Below, piece after piece: positions 44,049 through 52,808 of a DNA stretch of 64,000 bases. The DNA is taken from positions 1,054,001 through 1,118,000 of the forward strand of contig CBDCFD010000007.1 of the NCBI GenBank assembly GCA_965216155.1. The letters are read 5' to 3'. This stretch comes from CATOSP01 sp965216155. GTDB lineage: Bacteria > Chloroflexota > Dehalococcoidia > Lucifugimonadales > UBA3495. The notes under the pieces are model-generated. The model was not told the origin of the DNA and searched no databases. It saw nothing but the letters and a program-made list of their open reading frames with translations. Position numbers and translations under genes: made by a program. Each line of letters begins with the position of its first letter. The stretch's first letter is position 1.

Positions 44049-44699
44049 ATGACGATACCAATTCAGCGTCCAGGACAAGGCGACGAACCGGTCAAGGTGT
44101 CCATTTGGTACGACTACGTTTGACCCTGGTGCTATATCGGCCTGGAGCGGGTCGAAAAACTGGAGCAAGAGTACAATATCGAGATCGAAGGCCGGGCTTA
44201 CCTGCTGCGTCCGGATACTCCCAAGGAAGGCTTGGCACGGGAGCCTAGGTCTGGCGAGAGCCCGGATGAATTATCTGAACCGCTGCGCGGCTACGCTCGT
44301 GAAGCCGGTCTGATAATGAAGCCTCCTCCGGTCACCCCCAATACCATGTACGCACTGGAAGCGACCGACTACGCCCAACGGCACGGGAAGTTTATGGAGT
44401 TCCACCAGGCTGCCTATCAGGCGTTCTGGGGCGAGGGCAAGGACCTGGGCGACCTCGAAGTTGTCGGCGGAATCGGCGCCCAGGTAGGACTTGACTCCGC
44501 TGATCTGGTCAAGACGCTGGAGGACCAGCAGCTTTCCTCTGTTGTAATGGGCCAGTATCAACAGGCGCTTCAGTATGGGATCAGAGGAATACCTACCTTC
44601 CTGGTCGGGAACCTGCTATTCACCGGGGCCCACCCTTATACTGTGTTCCAGGAAGCAATGAGCCGAGTGCTCGGGGCGGGTGAAGACGCGGCGTCCTAG
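44049..44699 (+). CDS. Selenocysteine-containing DsbA/FrnE-family oxidoreductase, in-frame TGA at codon 25
   Basis: 216 residues if TGA (44121-44123) is read through. The N-terminus VKVSIWYDYV-U-PWCYIGLERV aligns the TGA with the first Cys of the CPWC active site of FrnE/DsbA-like thioredoxin-fold proteins. The second Cys (C28) is intact. The helical insert and cis-Pro motif GIRGIPTFLVGN follow, so the domain is complete. ATG 44049 has AGGAG 7 nt upstream. Without readthrough the gene would be an active-site-less fragment starting near 44232. A SECIS-like hairpin follows the TGA. The likely role is thiol-selenol redox exchange; partner unknown. Confidence 0.85.
44137..44155 (+). promoter_or_regulatory. 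SECIS-like hairpin downstream of the DsbA/FrnE TGA
   Basis: UCGGCCU (44137-44143) pairs over 7 bp (including G-U) with GGGUCGA (44149-44155). The 5-nt loop GGAGC begins 21 nt after the TGA. Loop position (16-37 nt) and G within the first two loop bases fit the bacterial SECIS consensus. The hairpin is inside the coding region, as required in bacteria. Folding was done by eye. Confidence 0.65.
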
Positions 44700-44764
44700 T
44701 CGTGTCCGGTTTCCTCCGGTATTTAATCATCCAAGGTCCGCACGGCGCAACGTGCAAATGGCCG

Positions 44765-44819
44765 GCCAAAAAGATATCCCCCGGTCCCAATTCCTGGGAC
44801 CGGGGGATATCTTTTTGGC
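44765..44819. terminator. Bidirectional terminator with a perfect 25-bp stem
   Basis: GCCAAAAAGATATCCCCCGG and TCCCA pair perfectly with the 3' arm, with loop ATTCC. The A5 and T5 tracts near the stem base give a U-tract in both directions. It lies between the convergent DsbA gene (plus) and ABC exporter operon (minus) and can terminate both. Confidence 0.9.
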
Positions 44820-44839
44820 GCTTTGGTTAAGGGCAGGGG

Positions 44840-46789
44840 CTAGTTGTCATCGGCGGGAGCGGCCGCCTGTAGGTCGGCAGTACCGTTGCCCGATGCCTCG
44901 GTTTGCTCCCGTTTGAGGCCGTAGTTGATCGCATACAGCCGGGCGTAGACTCCGTTATTGGTGAGGAGTTCTTCGTGTTTCCCTGTTTCCACAACCCCTC
45001 CACGGTCCAGGACGACGATCTTATCGGCGTTCCGGATTGTGGATAGACGGTGGGCGATGACGATGGACGTGCGCCCCTTTAATACGCGCTGCAAGGCGGC
45101 CTGGATCAATAGCTCGGTGTGAGTATCGATGTTGGCCGTTGCCTCATCGAGGACGATGATCCGCGGGTTGCCAATCACCGCGCGGGCGAAACTGACCAAC
45201 TGGCGCTGTCCCACGCTGAGGTTGCTTCCCCGTTCCGCCAGGGTGGAATTGTAGCCGCCATCCAGAGCCATGATGAAGTCGTGAGCGCCGACGGCCTTGG
45301 CGGCAATCTCAACCTCTTCATCGGTGGCATCCTCGTGCAGGTAGCGAATGTTTTCCGACACTGTGCCTGAGAACAAGTAGGGCTCCTGGAGCACCATGCT
45401 CATCTGGTTCACCAAGGACGTCCTCTTGACATCCCGGATGTCGTGGCCGTCAATGCTAATGCGACCGCTGGTCACATCAGCGAAGCGGTAGATCAAGGTG
45501 ACCAGGGTACTCTTACCCGCGCCGGTAGATCCCACCAGCGCGACGTTTTCACCCGGCGCGATGTCCAGGTTGATATCCTTGAGAACGTCGATACCCGGGA
45601 CATAGTGGAAGTTGACGTCTTCGAACTTGATCCCGCCTTCGACTGGAGGCATGTCAACGGCGCCTTCTTTGTCGTTGATCTCGGGTTGGAGGTCAATGAC
45701 CTCGAAGATCCGCACACCGGCGGCCATGCCGCGCTGCAATTGGGTGTACTGCATGGTGAGGTGGCGAATCGGCTCGAAGAATCGCTGGATCCACATGGGG
45801 AAGGCCACCAGGACTCCCCATTCCGGCTCACCGGACCCGACCACCAGGCGGCCTCCCATGACGACTACGACGCCGAAGGCGAAGCCGATGAGGACTTCGA
45901 CCATGGGTTGGAGGCCGCCGGAGAACCGGCTGGCTTGCAGGTTGGCTTCCAGGTGCTCGTTGTTCAGTTCAGAGAAGTGTTTAAGGTTCACGTCCTGCCG
46001 GTTCATGCTCTCGACAACGCGGACTCCAGTGATGTTCTGGTTGTACTCGCCGTTGACCATGGCGATGGCCCGGCGGATGCGCATGAACGAACGACGCGCG
46101 AACTTTTGCCAGTACCCAAGGATAAAGAACAGCACCGGGATGACGCTGAGACAGATCAGCGACAGCTTCCAGTCTGCCAGACCGAGGGCGGGCAATATCA
46201 CCAGCATCACCAGCAAGATGCCGACCAGGCTCAGGATATCGGCGATGCTCTGCACCATGAGCTCGAAAGTCTCGGTGAGTTGCAGGACGTCGCTTTGGCT
46301 CCTAGACATGATCCGGCCCACAGGAGTGCGGTGGAAGAACGAGGGAGAGAGGTCTTGTAGATGCCCGAACATCTGGATCCTGAGAGTATATAGGATGGCC
46401 TGACCCAACTTGGGCATCAGGATGTACTGAACGTACATCGCGCTGCAGTACAATATTGTTACGCCGAGGAATATCAGTGCAACGGCGTGTAGTTTTCTGA
46501 TATCGCCGTCGTTTATCGCCCACTCGATTCCAAGGAGCAAGAACAGGGGCACGCTTACGTTTCCGACGGTGTAAACCAGAATCGCGACGATGGAAAAGAG
46601 GGCGTCCCGTTTGTGAGGTTTTAGATAGGTCAACAGGCGCATAACGACCCGGTTATCGAAAGCCGAGCCGACTATGCCTTCGTCGGTAAGATTGTCCAGG
46701 TTGGGGGAGTTCATTCCGCCGGAGTGCAGGCCGCGCATGCCGCCCATCATTCCGCCGAAGCCGCCTCCCATTCCTCCTCCTCCGCGCAT
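44840..46789 (-). CDS. ABC exporter half-transporter, subunit 2 (consensus ATPase site)
   Basis: 649 residues. The N-terminus is Gly/Met-rich (about residues 1-25), followed by six transmembrane helices (about 65-330). The nucleotide-binding domain has Walker A VGSTGAGKSTLV, signature LSVGQRQ, Walker B RIIVLDEATANID with the catalytic Glu, and the H-loop AHRLSTI. The ATG directly abuts the stop of the upstream ABC gene, so the two are translationally coupled and form a heterodimer of the LmrCD/BmrCD type. Substrate unknown; multidrug or lipid export is plausible. Confidence 0.92.
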   Translation of the reverse strand: MRGGGGMGGGFGGMMGGMRGLHSGGMNSPNLDNLTDEGIVGSAFDNRVVMRLLTYLKPHKRDALFSIVAILVYTVGNVSVPLFLLLGIEWAINDGDIRKLHAVALIFLGVTILYCSAMYVQYILMPKLGQAILYTLRIQMFGHLQDLSPSFFHRTPVGRIMSRSQSDVLQLTETFELMVQSIADILSLVGILLVMLVILPALGLADWKLSLICLSVIPVLFFILGYWQKFARRSFMRIRRAIAMVNGEYNQNITGVRVVESMNRQDVNLKHFSELNNEHLEANLQASRFSGGLQPMVEVLIGFAFGVVVVMGGRLVVGSGEPEWGVLVAFPMWIQRFFEPIRHLTMQYTQLQRGMAAGVRIFEVIDLQPEINDKEGAVDMPPVEGGIKFEDVNFHYVPGIDVLKDINLDIAPGENVALVGSTGAGKSTLVTLIYRFADVTSGRISIDGHDIRDVKRTSLVNQMSMVLQEPYLFSGTVSENIRYLHEDATDEEVEIAAKAVGAHDFIMALDGGYNSTLAERGSNLSVGQRQLVSFARAVIGNPRIIVLDEATANIDTHTELLIQAALQRVLKGRTSIVIAHRLSTIRNADKIVVLDRGGVVETGKHEELLTNNGVYARLYAINYGLKREQTEASGNGTADLQAAAPADDN

Positions 46790-48613
46790 TTAACTGTCAC
46801 CTCCGTCGTCTCCAATGATTGTGGCGTCCAAGAGGACTTCTTCTTGCGGACGTAGCTGGAGATCGTAGATCTCCCGGTAAATTCCGCCGAGCGCCATCAG
46901 CGATTCGTGATTCCCCCGCTCAGCCACCACCCCGTCCTTCAGGACGAGGATGATATCCGCGTCGCGGACCGTGCTCAGCCGATGGGCGATCACGAAAGTT
47001 GTGCGGCCTTTCATCACATCGGTCATGGCCTGGTGGATCAGCCGCTCGGTCTCCACGTCGACGCTGGAGGTCGAGTCGTCCAGGATTAAGACAGGGGGGT
47101 CGAGCAAGATTGTACGAGCAATGGCTAGCCGCTGCCTTTGCCCTCCGGAAAGGGTCACGCCGCGTTCCCCCACCCAGGTGTCGTAACTGTGTGGGAGACT
47201 CATGATATGGTCGTGCAGTTGCGCCACCTTGGCAGCGTTGATCACGTCGTCCAACGTGGCGTCGGGCGAGGCGTACGCTATGTTGTCGTTGATCGTGGCG
47301 TTAAATAGGAAGATGTCCTGTTGCACGATCCCTACGTTGTGGCGCAACGACGCCAGGGTAAACTCCCGGATGTCGGCGCCGTCCAGCGTAATATAGCCTC
47401 CCGTGACTTCGTAGAAGCGGGGAAGCAGGTTGACGATCGTGGTTTTGCCGCTGCCCGGCGCTCCGAGAATCGCGGTGATCTGGTCGGGTTCCGCCTCCGT
47501 CTCGACGTGTTGGAGCCCGGGAATCCGCGGGTCGTAGGAGAAGGAGACATCGTTGAAGCGTACGTGACCTTCCGCCCTGCCCATCACCCTGGCGTTGGGC
47601 CTTTCGACCACGGGGGACTCCGAGTCCAGCACCTCGTAAATCCGGCGTCCGGAAGAGACCGCGCGGGCGAAGCTGCCTACGATCTGCGGGGTCATGCGTA
47701 CCGGGAACGTGAGTTGGTTCATCAGGAGGATAAAGGTGGCAAAGGCTCCGGCGTCTAGATCGCCACGAATGATCTCCCATCCGCCGTACCAGAGCACCAC
47801 GCCCAAGATTACGCTGAAGTACAGGGTCATCCAGGCCACGTTAGTGCCCTGCAACCGCTCGTTCCGGAAGTACTCCTCCCGCAGCTCCTCGGCCTTGAGA
47901 TTGTACCTCTTCCTCTCGTAGCTCTCAGCGGCGAAAGCTTTGACTACGTGGATGCCGACCAGATTCTCCTGGAGGATGGTGACCAATTCTCCCATCACTT
48001 GCTGGACGTGCAGCCACATGGCCCGCAGCCGGATCATAACGATGGAGGATTGGAAGAGGAGGAATGGGATCAATATCAAGGTGAAGAGGGTCAGTTCCCA
48101 GTTCAGGAAAGCCATATAGGCAACGACCGCACCGACCCTGAAGGGCACCTCAACGCCCCGAACCATTCCCATGTTCACGAATCGCCGGATCGCCTCGACG
48201 TCCGATGTCACCTTCGACATGAGGTTTCCGGTGTGTTCCTTGTCGTGGAAGGCAAAGCTCAGATGCTGCAACTTGTCGTACATCATGTTGCGAATATCGT
48301 AGGAGACCTTTTGGGAGAGGGAATCGGTGAGGTAAGTCCTAGCGAAGTCGAAAAGACCCCTGCAAAGGCTTGCCGCCAGCAGGAGCAAGGCGAGAATGAA
48401 GAGGGCGGACTGAGCCACATCCGTGTGGGCGACGATGACCCCGGGTTCCCCGGCGCCTTGGGACTCGTAACCTACCAGGAGGTTGATCGCTCTGCCGACG
48501 AGGGCAGGGATTAGTAGGGAGAGGCCCAATGCGAAGACACTGGTGATATACGCGAGAGTGAGACGCCCGCGATGGCGCCCCGCCAGACCCATGACTCGTG
48601 TTAACGTTCTCAT
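46790..48613 (-). CDS. ABC exporter half-transporter, subunit 1 (degenerate ATPase site)
   Basis: 607 residues with six transmembrane helices. The NBD has Walker A LGAPGSGKTTIV, signature LSGGQRQ, Walker B VLILDDSTSSVD (Asp replaces the catalytic Glu) and the H-loop AHRLSTV. Replacement of the Glu in one subunit only is the hallmark of heterodimeric exporters with one degenerate ATP site. It is first in the two-gene operon, behind a good promoter at 48810-48838. Confidence 0.92.
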   Translation of the reverse strand: MRTLTRVMGLAGRHRGRLTLAYITSVFALGLSLLIPALVGRAINLLVGYESQGAGEPGVIVAHTDVAQSALFILALLLLAASLCRGLFDFARTYLTDSLSQKVSYDIRNMMYDKLQHLSFAFHDKEHTGNLMSKVTSDVEAIRRFVNMGMVRGVEVPFRVGAVVAYMAFLNWELTLFTLILIPFLLFQSSIVMIRLRAMWLHVQQVMGELVTILQENLVGIHVVKAFAAESYERKRYNLKAEELREEYFRNERLQGTNVAWMTLYFSVILGVVLWYGGWEIIRGDLDAGAFATFILLMNQLTFPVRMTPQIVGSFARAVSSGRRIYEVLDSESPVVERPNARVMGRAEGHVRFNDVSFSYDPRIPGLQHVETEAEPDQITAILGAPGSGKTTIVNLLPRFYEVTGGYITLDGADIREFTLASLRHNVGIVQQDIFLFNATINDNIAYASPDATLDDVINAAKVAQLHDHIMSLPHSYDTWVGERGVTLSGGQRQRLAIARTILLDPPVLILDDSTSSVDVETERLIHQAMTDVMKGRTTFVIAHRLSTVRDADIILVLKDGVVAERGNHESLMALGGIYREIYDLQLRPQEEVLLDATIIGDDGGDS

Positions 48614-48809
48614 CTAGTCTTATATGCCTCAAACTCCTATTGCCGTTAGATGGCCTATACCCCGGTTCTCACCAGGGTTACTCCATCCAGCGGTCAAGTT
48701 GGTGGTATCGCGGCGGGATTCCCGATCTGAGGCTACGTTTGAGGGCTGAATATTCCGCCTCCGTATACGAAACCCTTCGGTGTATTCTCCCAACCTGGGT
48801 GTTGGGGCA

Positions 48810-48838
48810 ATAATAAACCCAATTCCGGCACAATTCAA
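48810..48838 (-). promoter_or_regulatory. Promoter of the ABC exporter operon
   Basis: On the minus strand -35 is TTGAAT (48838-48833), a 17-nt spacer, and -10 is TATTAT (48815-48810). It is positioned about 200 nt before the first ABC gene in a 265-nt gap otherwise without an ORF. The long leader may hold further control, but no clear structure was identified. Confidence 0.6.
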
Positions 48839-48878
48839 GCAACCCAATCCCGGCCAATAACGCCGAAATTGCCTCAGA

Positions 48879-50558
48879 TCACATGCGTTCCGGCGTGCTC
48901 ATTCCCATCAATTCCAGGGTGCGGCGGAACACGACCTGAGCGGACTCCACGAGCTTGAGCCGGGCAAGGCTAATCTCGTTGTCCTCCGGCCTTGAGGAGA
49001 TCACGCGGCAGTTTTCGTAGAACCAGTGGAACGTTGTCGCCAGTTCCATTGCGTAGTGGGGAAGGTGGTGGGGTTCCAGGGTGCGCGCCATGTGTTCCAC
49101 CAGTTCGGGGAGCCGGATCATCGTCCTAATCAGGCTAAGCTCGCTGGGGTCGTTGAGCAAGCTTAGGTCACCCTGGCTCCAGTCGATGTTCTGATTGCGC
49201 GCCAGGGCCAGGATTCCCGCGTTTCGGGCGTGGGCGTACTGAACATAATATACGGGGTTCTCGGAAGACTCTCTCTTTGCTAGTTCCAGGTCAAATTCCA
49301 TCTGCGTGGACGGAGTCCTCGCGAGAAAGAAGAACCGGCAGGCGTCGGCCCCTACCTCCTCCGCAAGTTCCCGGAGGGTGACAAACTCCCCGGCCCGTTT
49401 GGACGCGCGAACGACCTGATCGCCTCTCTTCAGTGTAACCATCTGAGAGATGAGGATCGTCAGCTTTTCCGGGTCGATGCCCAGGGCTGCTACGGCGGTC
49501 TTCATCCGAGGCACGTGGCCTTGGTGGTCCGCGCCCCAGATGTTCACCACCGACTGGAATCCCCGCACCATGAACTTGTTGTAGTGATAGGCGATATCCG
49601 AGGCGAAATAAGTGGGATCGCCGCTGGAGCGGATCACCACGTTGTCCTTGTCGTCACCCAGGGCGCTGGATGTGAACCAGGTCGCGTTCTCCCGTTCCGC
49701 CAAATAGTTCTTTTCGCGGAGTAGGTCAACCGCCCGCTGGTAGTCCCCATCCCTGAAGAGGGAGCGTTCGCTGAACCAGATGTCGAATGACACGCCGATT
49801 CGATTTAGGTCTTCCCGGATCAGGTCGATCATCTTTTCCCGCGCCAAGTCTCCGATCTCCCGGAGCGCGTCTGGTTCGGGCATATCCAGGTAACGCCGGC
49901 CCTGGGCGTTGGCGATCTCCTGGGCCAATTCGGTGACGTACTCTCCCTGGTAACCTCCGGCGGGCAACTCGGCCTGGCGGCCGAGGACCTCTTGATACCG
50001 GGCAAAGACGGAGCCGTAAAACACTTCCATCTGGGTGCCCGCGTCGTTTACATAATATTCCTGGGTCACCTGATAGCCCGCGGCTTCCAGGACACGGGCC
50101 AACGTGCTGCCCAGGACCGCCCCCCGGGTGTGTCCCACATGGACCGGACCGGTGGGATTTACGCTGACAAACTCCACCATAGTGGGCTGCTGCCCGCCGA
50201 TGTCCAGGTTCCCGTACCCCGCGCCCGCTTCCCGGACGGTCTCAACCTGCTGTTGGACCCACGCGTCCCGCAGACGGAAGTTGATAAACCCCGGAGGAGC
50301 GGCGGCCACGCTTTCCAACATGCCGGTTCCGGGTATGCGCTCCACCAGCGACTCCGCGAGTTGAAGGGGGTTCATGCGGGTAGCGCGGGCCAGGCGGAGG
50401 GGAAGGCTGGTGGCGAAGTCACCGTGGTCTGCGTTGGAGGGCCGCTCCACCACTATATCCGGCATCGTTTCGAGCCGGATAGTCCCATCCTGGCGGGCGG
50501 TTTCCACACTCTGGGTTACCAATTGCCGGATTGTGTCAATTACGAGCGGAGTGACCAT
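48879..50558 (-). CDS. argS: Arginyl-tRNA synthetase
   Basis: A 559-residue class I synthetase. The N-terminal Add-1 domain precedes VNPTGPVHVGHTRGAVLG (HIGH-type motif). YYVNDAGTQMEVFYGSV is typical of ArgRS. The KMSKS-like loop reads VVRASKRAGEFV. The C-terminal DALR anticodon-binding domain includes YVQYAHARNAGIL and ends at MSTPERM. Length is normal. No ribosome site strong enough to refine the start was seen. Confidence 0.96.
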   Translation of the reverse strand: MVTPLVIDTIRQLVTQSVETARQDGTIRLETMPDIVVERPSNADHGDFATSLPLRLARATRMNPLQLAESLVERIPGTGMLESVAAAPPGFINFRLRDAWVQQQVETVREAGAGYGNLDIGGQQPTMVEFVSVNPTGPVHVGHTRGAVLGSTLARVLEAAGYQVTQEYYVNDAGTQMEVFYGSVFARYQEVLGRQAELPAGGYQGEYVTELAQEIANAQGRRYLDMPEPDALREIGDLAREKMIDLIREDLNRIGVSFDIWFSERSLFRDGDYQRAVDLLREKNYLAERENATWFTSSALGDDKDNVVIRSSGDPTYFASDIAYHYNKFMVRGFQSVVNIWGADHQGHVPRMKTAVAALGIDPEKLTILISQMVTLKRGDQVVRASKRAGEFVTLRELAEEVGADACRFFFLARTPSTQMEFDLELAKRESSENPVYYVQYAHARNAGILALARNQNIDWSQGDLSLLNDPSELSLIRTMIRLPELVEHMARTLEPHHLPHYAMELATTFHWFYENCRVISSRPEDNEISLARLKLVESAQVVFRRTLELMGMSTPERM

Positions 50559-50628
50559 CGCACTGCGTCCCCGGGCAAAAGTTGTTAAGTAAAAAAGTAA
50601 GGGCGGCCATTAGCCTAACCGCCCGGCG

Positions 50629-51075
50629 TTAACAGATTTTACCACACACTATGCCCGAAACCAGGTTGAAAGAGTATGTGTTTATCACACTTTGCACAGG
50701 GCAGGGCAATCGCATCTTAACCTCTTCACGGCCAGAATAGGCAACCACAAGGGTTGCCCCTACAGCGTTGGGGTCCGGGGCAGCAGGGTCCGGAGGAGAC
50801 GCCGGGGGTTGGGCGGTTGGTTTTTCAAGGCGGCAGCGTTCCAGGTAGCGGACGACGGCCGTGAAGGTATGGAGACGGTAACCGGCTTTGGCGACCCGGA
50901 TGACAAAGGCTTGAGAGTTGGGAAAGGGTTGGCGGTCTGCCTGGGCGCAGGTCCACTCCAGGCATAGCTCACGGGCCATGCGTTGGAGGTGGAGTTCCGC
51001 CAACGGACGGGCCAGTTTACGTTTGAGGGCGCTGACGCGGGACCACAGGACGTTAATTTCAGAGCTATTGCTCAT
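50629..51075 (-). CDS. Hypothetical protein whose 3' half overlaps a dispersed palindromic repeat
   Basis: 148 residues, ATG 51075. The first 85 residues (SRVSALKRKLARPLAELHLQ, then FVIRVAKAGYRLHTFTAVVR) look like a genuine helical protein of unknown family. The rest is Pro-rich and then reads through GGCAACCACAAGGGTTGCCC (from about 50738), a palindrome of the sort dispersed in many genomes. The natural 3' end was therefore probably replaced or fused by a repeat insertion. It lies upstream of argS on the same strand. Confidence 0.45.
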   Translation of the reverse strand: MSNSSEINVLWSRVSALKRKLARPLAELHLQRMARELCLEWTCAQADRQPFPNSQAFVIRVAKAGYRLHTFTAVVRYLERCRLEKPTAQPPASPPDPAAPDPNAVGATLVVAYSGREEVKMRLPCPVQSVINTYSFNLVSGIVCGKIC

Positions 51076-51279
51076 GCTGCCGGCTGCTTTGCTCCTTCAG
51101 ATTTTGGATATGGTGCGATGGCACACATTCAGGTGTTCTGAGGCTGGAGAATTTATTTTAGGGTAATTGTGCGCCATTTTGGTACATTGGGCCTGGGTGG
51201 CGGGTTAGGGATTTGGACCGGGACGGGATTCCGGCAAGGGTTATGGTAACGGGTGGTCACCCCAGATGGGAAGGGCGGG

Positions 51280-51411
51280 GTGTCAGCAGTCCAATTCAAG
51301 ACGCGATTGCCCTGTTCCACAGGGATTGCGGCGGATACCACGTTCACCGATGTGATAGGCTTTGTCATGTTCCTGGGGTTGGCCGCTTCGATTCTTGCAT
51401 ATTTGGTCTAG
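51280..51411 (+). CDS. Possible small membrane protein
   Basis: A 43-residue ORF starting at GTG 51280 with GGAAGG upstream and ending in a hydrophobic helix, TDVIGFVMFLGLAASILAYL. It ends 38 nt before the peptidase S51 gene. It is on no recognised family. A single-pass membrane micropeptide is possible; chance is equally possible. The same DNA is also open in the frame of the S51 gene. Confidence 0.3.
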   Translation: MSAVQFKTRLPCSTGIAADTTFTDVIGFVMFLGLAASILAYLV

Positions 51412-51449
51412 CCGGGAATCCATATTCATCAGATTGTGAGGACATACCG

Positions 51450-52136
51450 ATGCCGGGAGAAATAGCGCTGGTTGGCGGAGAAGAGTTCAGAGTCAGGTGC
51501 GAGGATATGGACCGGGAGATCATGCGGTCTTCCGGCGGGGACCCAGCGAAGGTGCTAATAATTCCTACCGCCGCCGTCACCGGCCCCGCCAAGGCCGCAA
51601 ACGACGGGGTGGTCCACTTCGGCAGCCTGGGTGGTGATTCCAGCCAGTTGATGGTGCTGGAGAAGGCGCAGGCCGACGACGAAAGTTTCATCCAGCCCGT
51701 GGTAGACACCGAAGTGGTCTACTTCACCGGAGGCAGTCCAGACCATCTGCTGGAGACCCTCAGAGATTCCCGGTTGCTCACCGCAATCCTGGCGGCAGTG
51801 GAACGAGGCGCAGTTTTGGCCGGGTCCAGCGCCGGGGCGATGGTGATGGGGTCTTATATGCGGCGGCCCCGCAGCGGGGGCTGGGTGGAGGCCCTGGGAC
51901 TTGCCCCGGGTATCGTCGTGCTCCCTCACCACGAGAACAGGGACCCCGCCGAGGTGTCCCGAGACCTGCTATCAGACGCACCGGCGGGGCTGACGTTCCT
52001 GGGAGTGGACGCCCGTACCGGTTGCCTGGGACGCCCCGGAAGTTGGCGCGTCGTGGGGTCTGGCAAGGTCACCGTCTACCGGGGCGCTGAGTGGGCGGTG
52101 TACCAGACGGGGGAGACCCTGCCGGGGGATGTGTAA
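51450..52136 (+). CDS. Peptidase S51 / cyanophycinase-like protein
   Basis: 228 residues. VYFTGGSPDHLLETLRDS and GAVLAGSSAGAMVMG carry the family's nucleophile Ser in the SxxAG-type elbow, and IVVLPHHENRD fits the following His motif. The fold includes dipeptidase E and cyanophycinase. ATG 51450 has GAGG 8 nt upstream; a longer open frame to 51213 gives no homologous sequence. Peptide or isopeptide substrate unknown. It converges with hisIE. Confidence 0.85.
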   Translation: MPGEIALVGGEEFRVRCEDMDREIMRSSGGDPAKVLIIPTAAVTGPAKAANDGVVHFGSLGGDSSQLMVLEKAQADDESFIQPVVDTEVVYFTGGSPDHLLETLRDSRLLTAILAAVERGAVLAGSSAGAMVMGSYMRRPRSGGWVEALGLAPGIVVLPHHENRDPAEVSRDLLSDAPAGLTFLGVDARTGCLGRPGSWRVVGSGKVTVYRGAEWAVYQTGETLPGDV

Positions 52137-52158
52137 CCCGGAAATAAGGGATTCCCGG

Positions 52159-52779
52159 CTACCCCCTACGGTTCCGCAACTCTTCCCAGACGTCGGAGGG
52201 CGCGAGGCCGGAAGCTGCCAGCAACACCAGGGCATGGTAAAGCATATCTGCCATCTCGCGGGGTAGAGCGGACTCATCGCGCTGCACGGCGGCGATAGCC
52301 GTCTCGCCCGCTTCCTCGATCACCTTTTGGGCAATGCGGTCTACTCCATCTTGAAACAACCGTGTGGTGTAGCTGCCTTCGGGCATTTCGTGTTGACGGT
52401 CCTTGATTACGGCGAATAGCTCTTCCAGAATGCCGGAGCCTTCATCGTGGGTCTCGTAGTCTTCGGGAAGCCCTTCCAGAGGGTTGAAGAAGCAGGAAGT
52501 CTCTCCGGTGTGACACACCGGGCCGTCGGGCTGGACCTTCAGCAAGATTGTATCCCCGTCGCAGTCCAACCAAGCTTCCTTCAGGTTCAGGTAGTTGCCC
52601 GACACCTCGCCTTTGTGCCACAGGTCCTCGCGGCTGCGGCTATAGAACCATACCTGTACCCCTTCCACCGTCCGTTTCAGTGAACCGGGGTTCATGTAAC
52701 CGAGCATTAACACCTGACCCGTGTTGATGTCCTGGGCGATGGCGGGCACAAGTCCGTTTTCGTTCAGCTTTACTTTCAT
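52159..52779 (-). CDS. hisIE: Bifunctional phosphoribosyl-AMP cyclohydrolase / phosphoribosyl-ATP pyrophosphatase
   Basis: 206 residues. The N-terminal HisI domain has VLMLGYMNPGSL, SRSREDLWHKGE, DCDGDTILL and CHTGETSCFF with the zinc-binding Cys residues. The C-terminal HisE domain (about residue 115 on) has EGSYTTRLFQDGVDRIAQKV and EMADMLYHALVLLA. It catalyses the second and third steps of histidine synthesis. It is last in a hisF-HAD-hisIE run, 29 nt after the HAD gene. Confidence 0.95.
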   Translation of the reverse strand: MKVKLNENGLVPAIAQDINTGQVLMLGYMNPGSLKRTVEGVQVWFYSRSREDLWHKGEVSGNYLNLKEAWLDCDGDTILLKVQPDGPVCHTGETSCFFNPLEGLPEDYETHDEGSGILEELFAVIKDRQHEMPEGSYTTRLFQDGVDRIAQKVIEEAGETAIAAVQRDESALPREMADMLYHALVLLAASGLAPSDVWEELRNRRG

Positions 52780-52808
52780 CTCTTACCTTTCTTTAGGGCG
52801 GGGATGGG

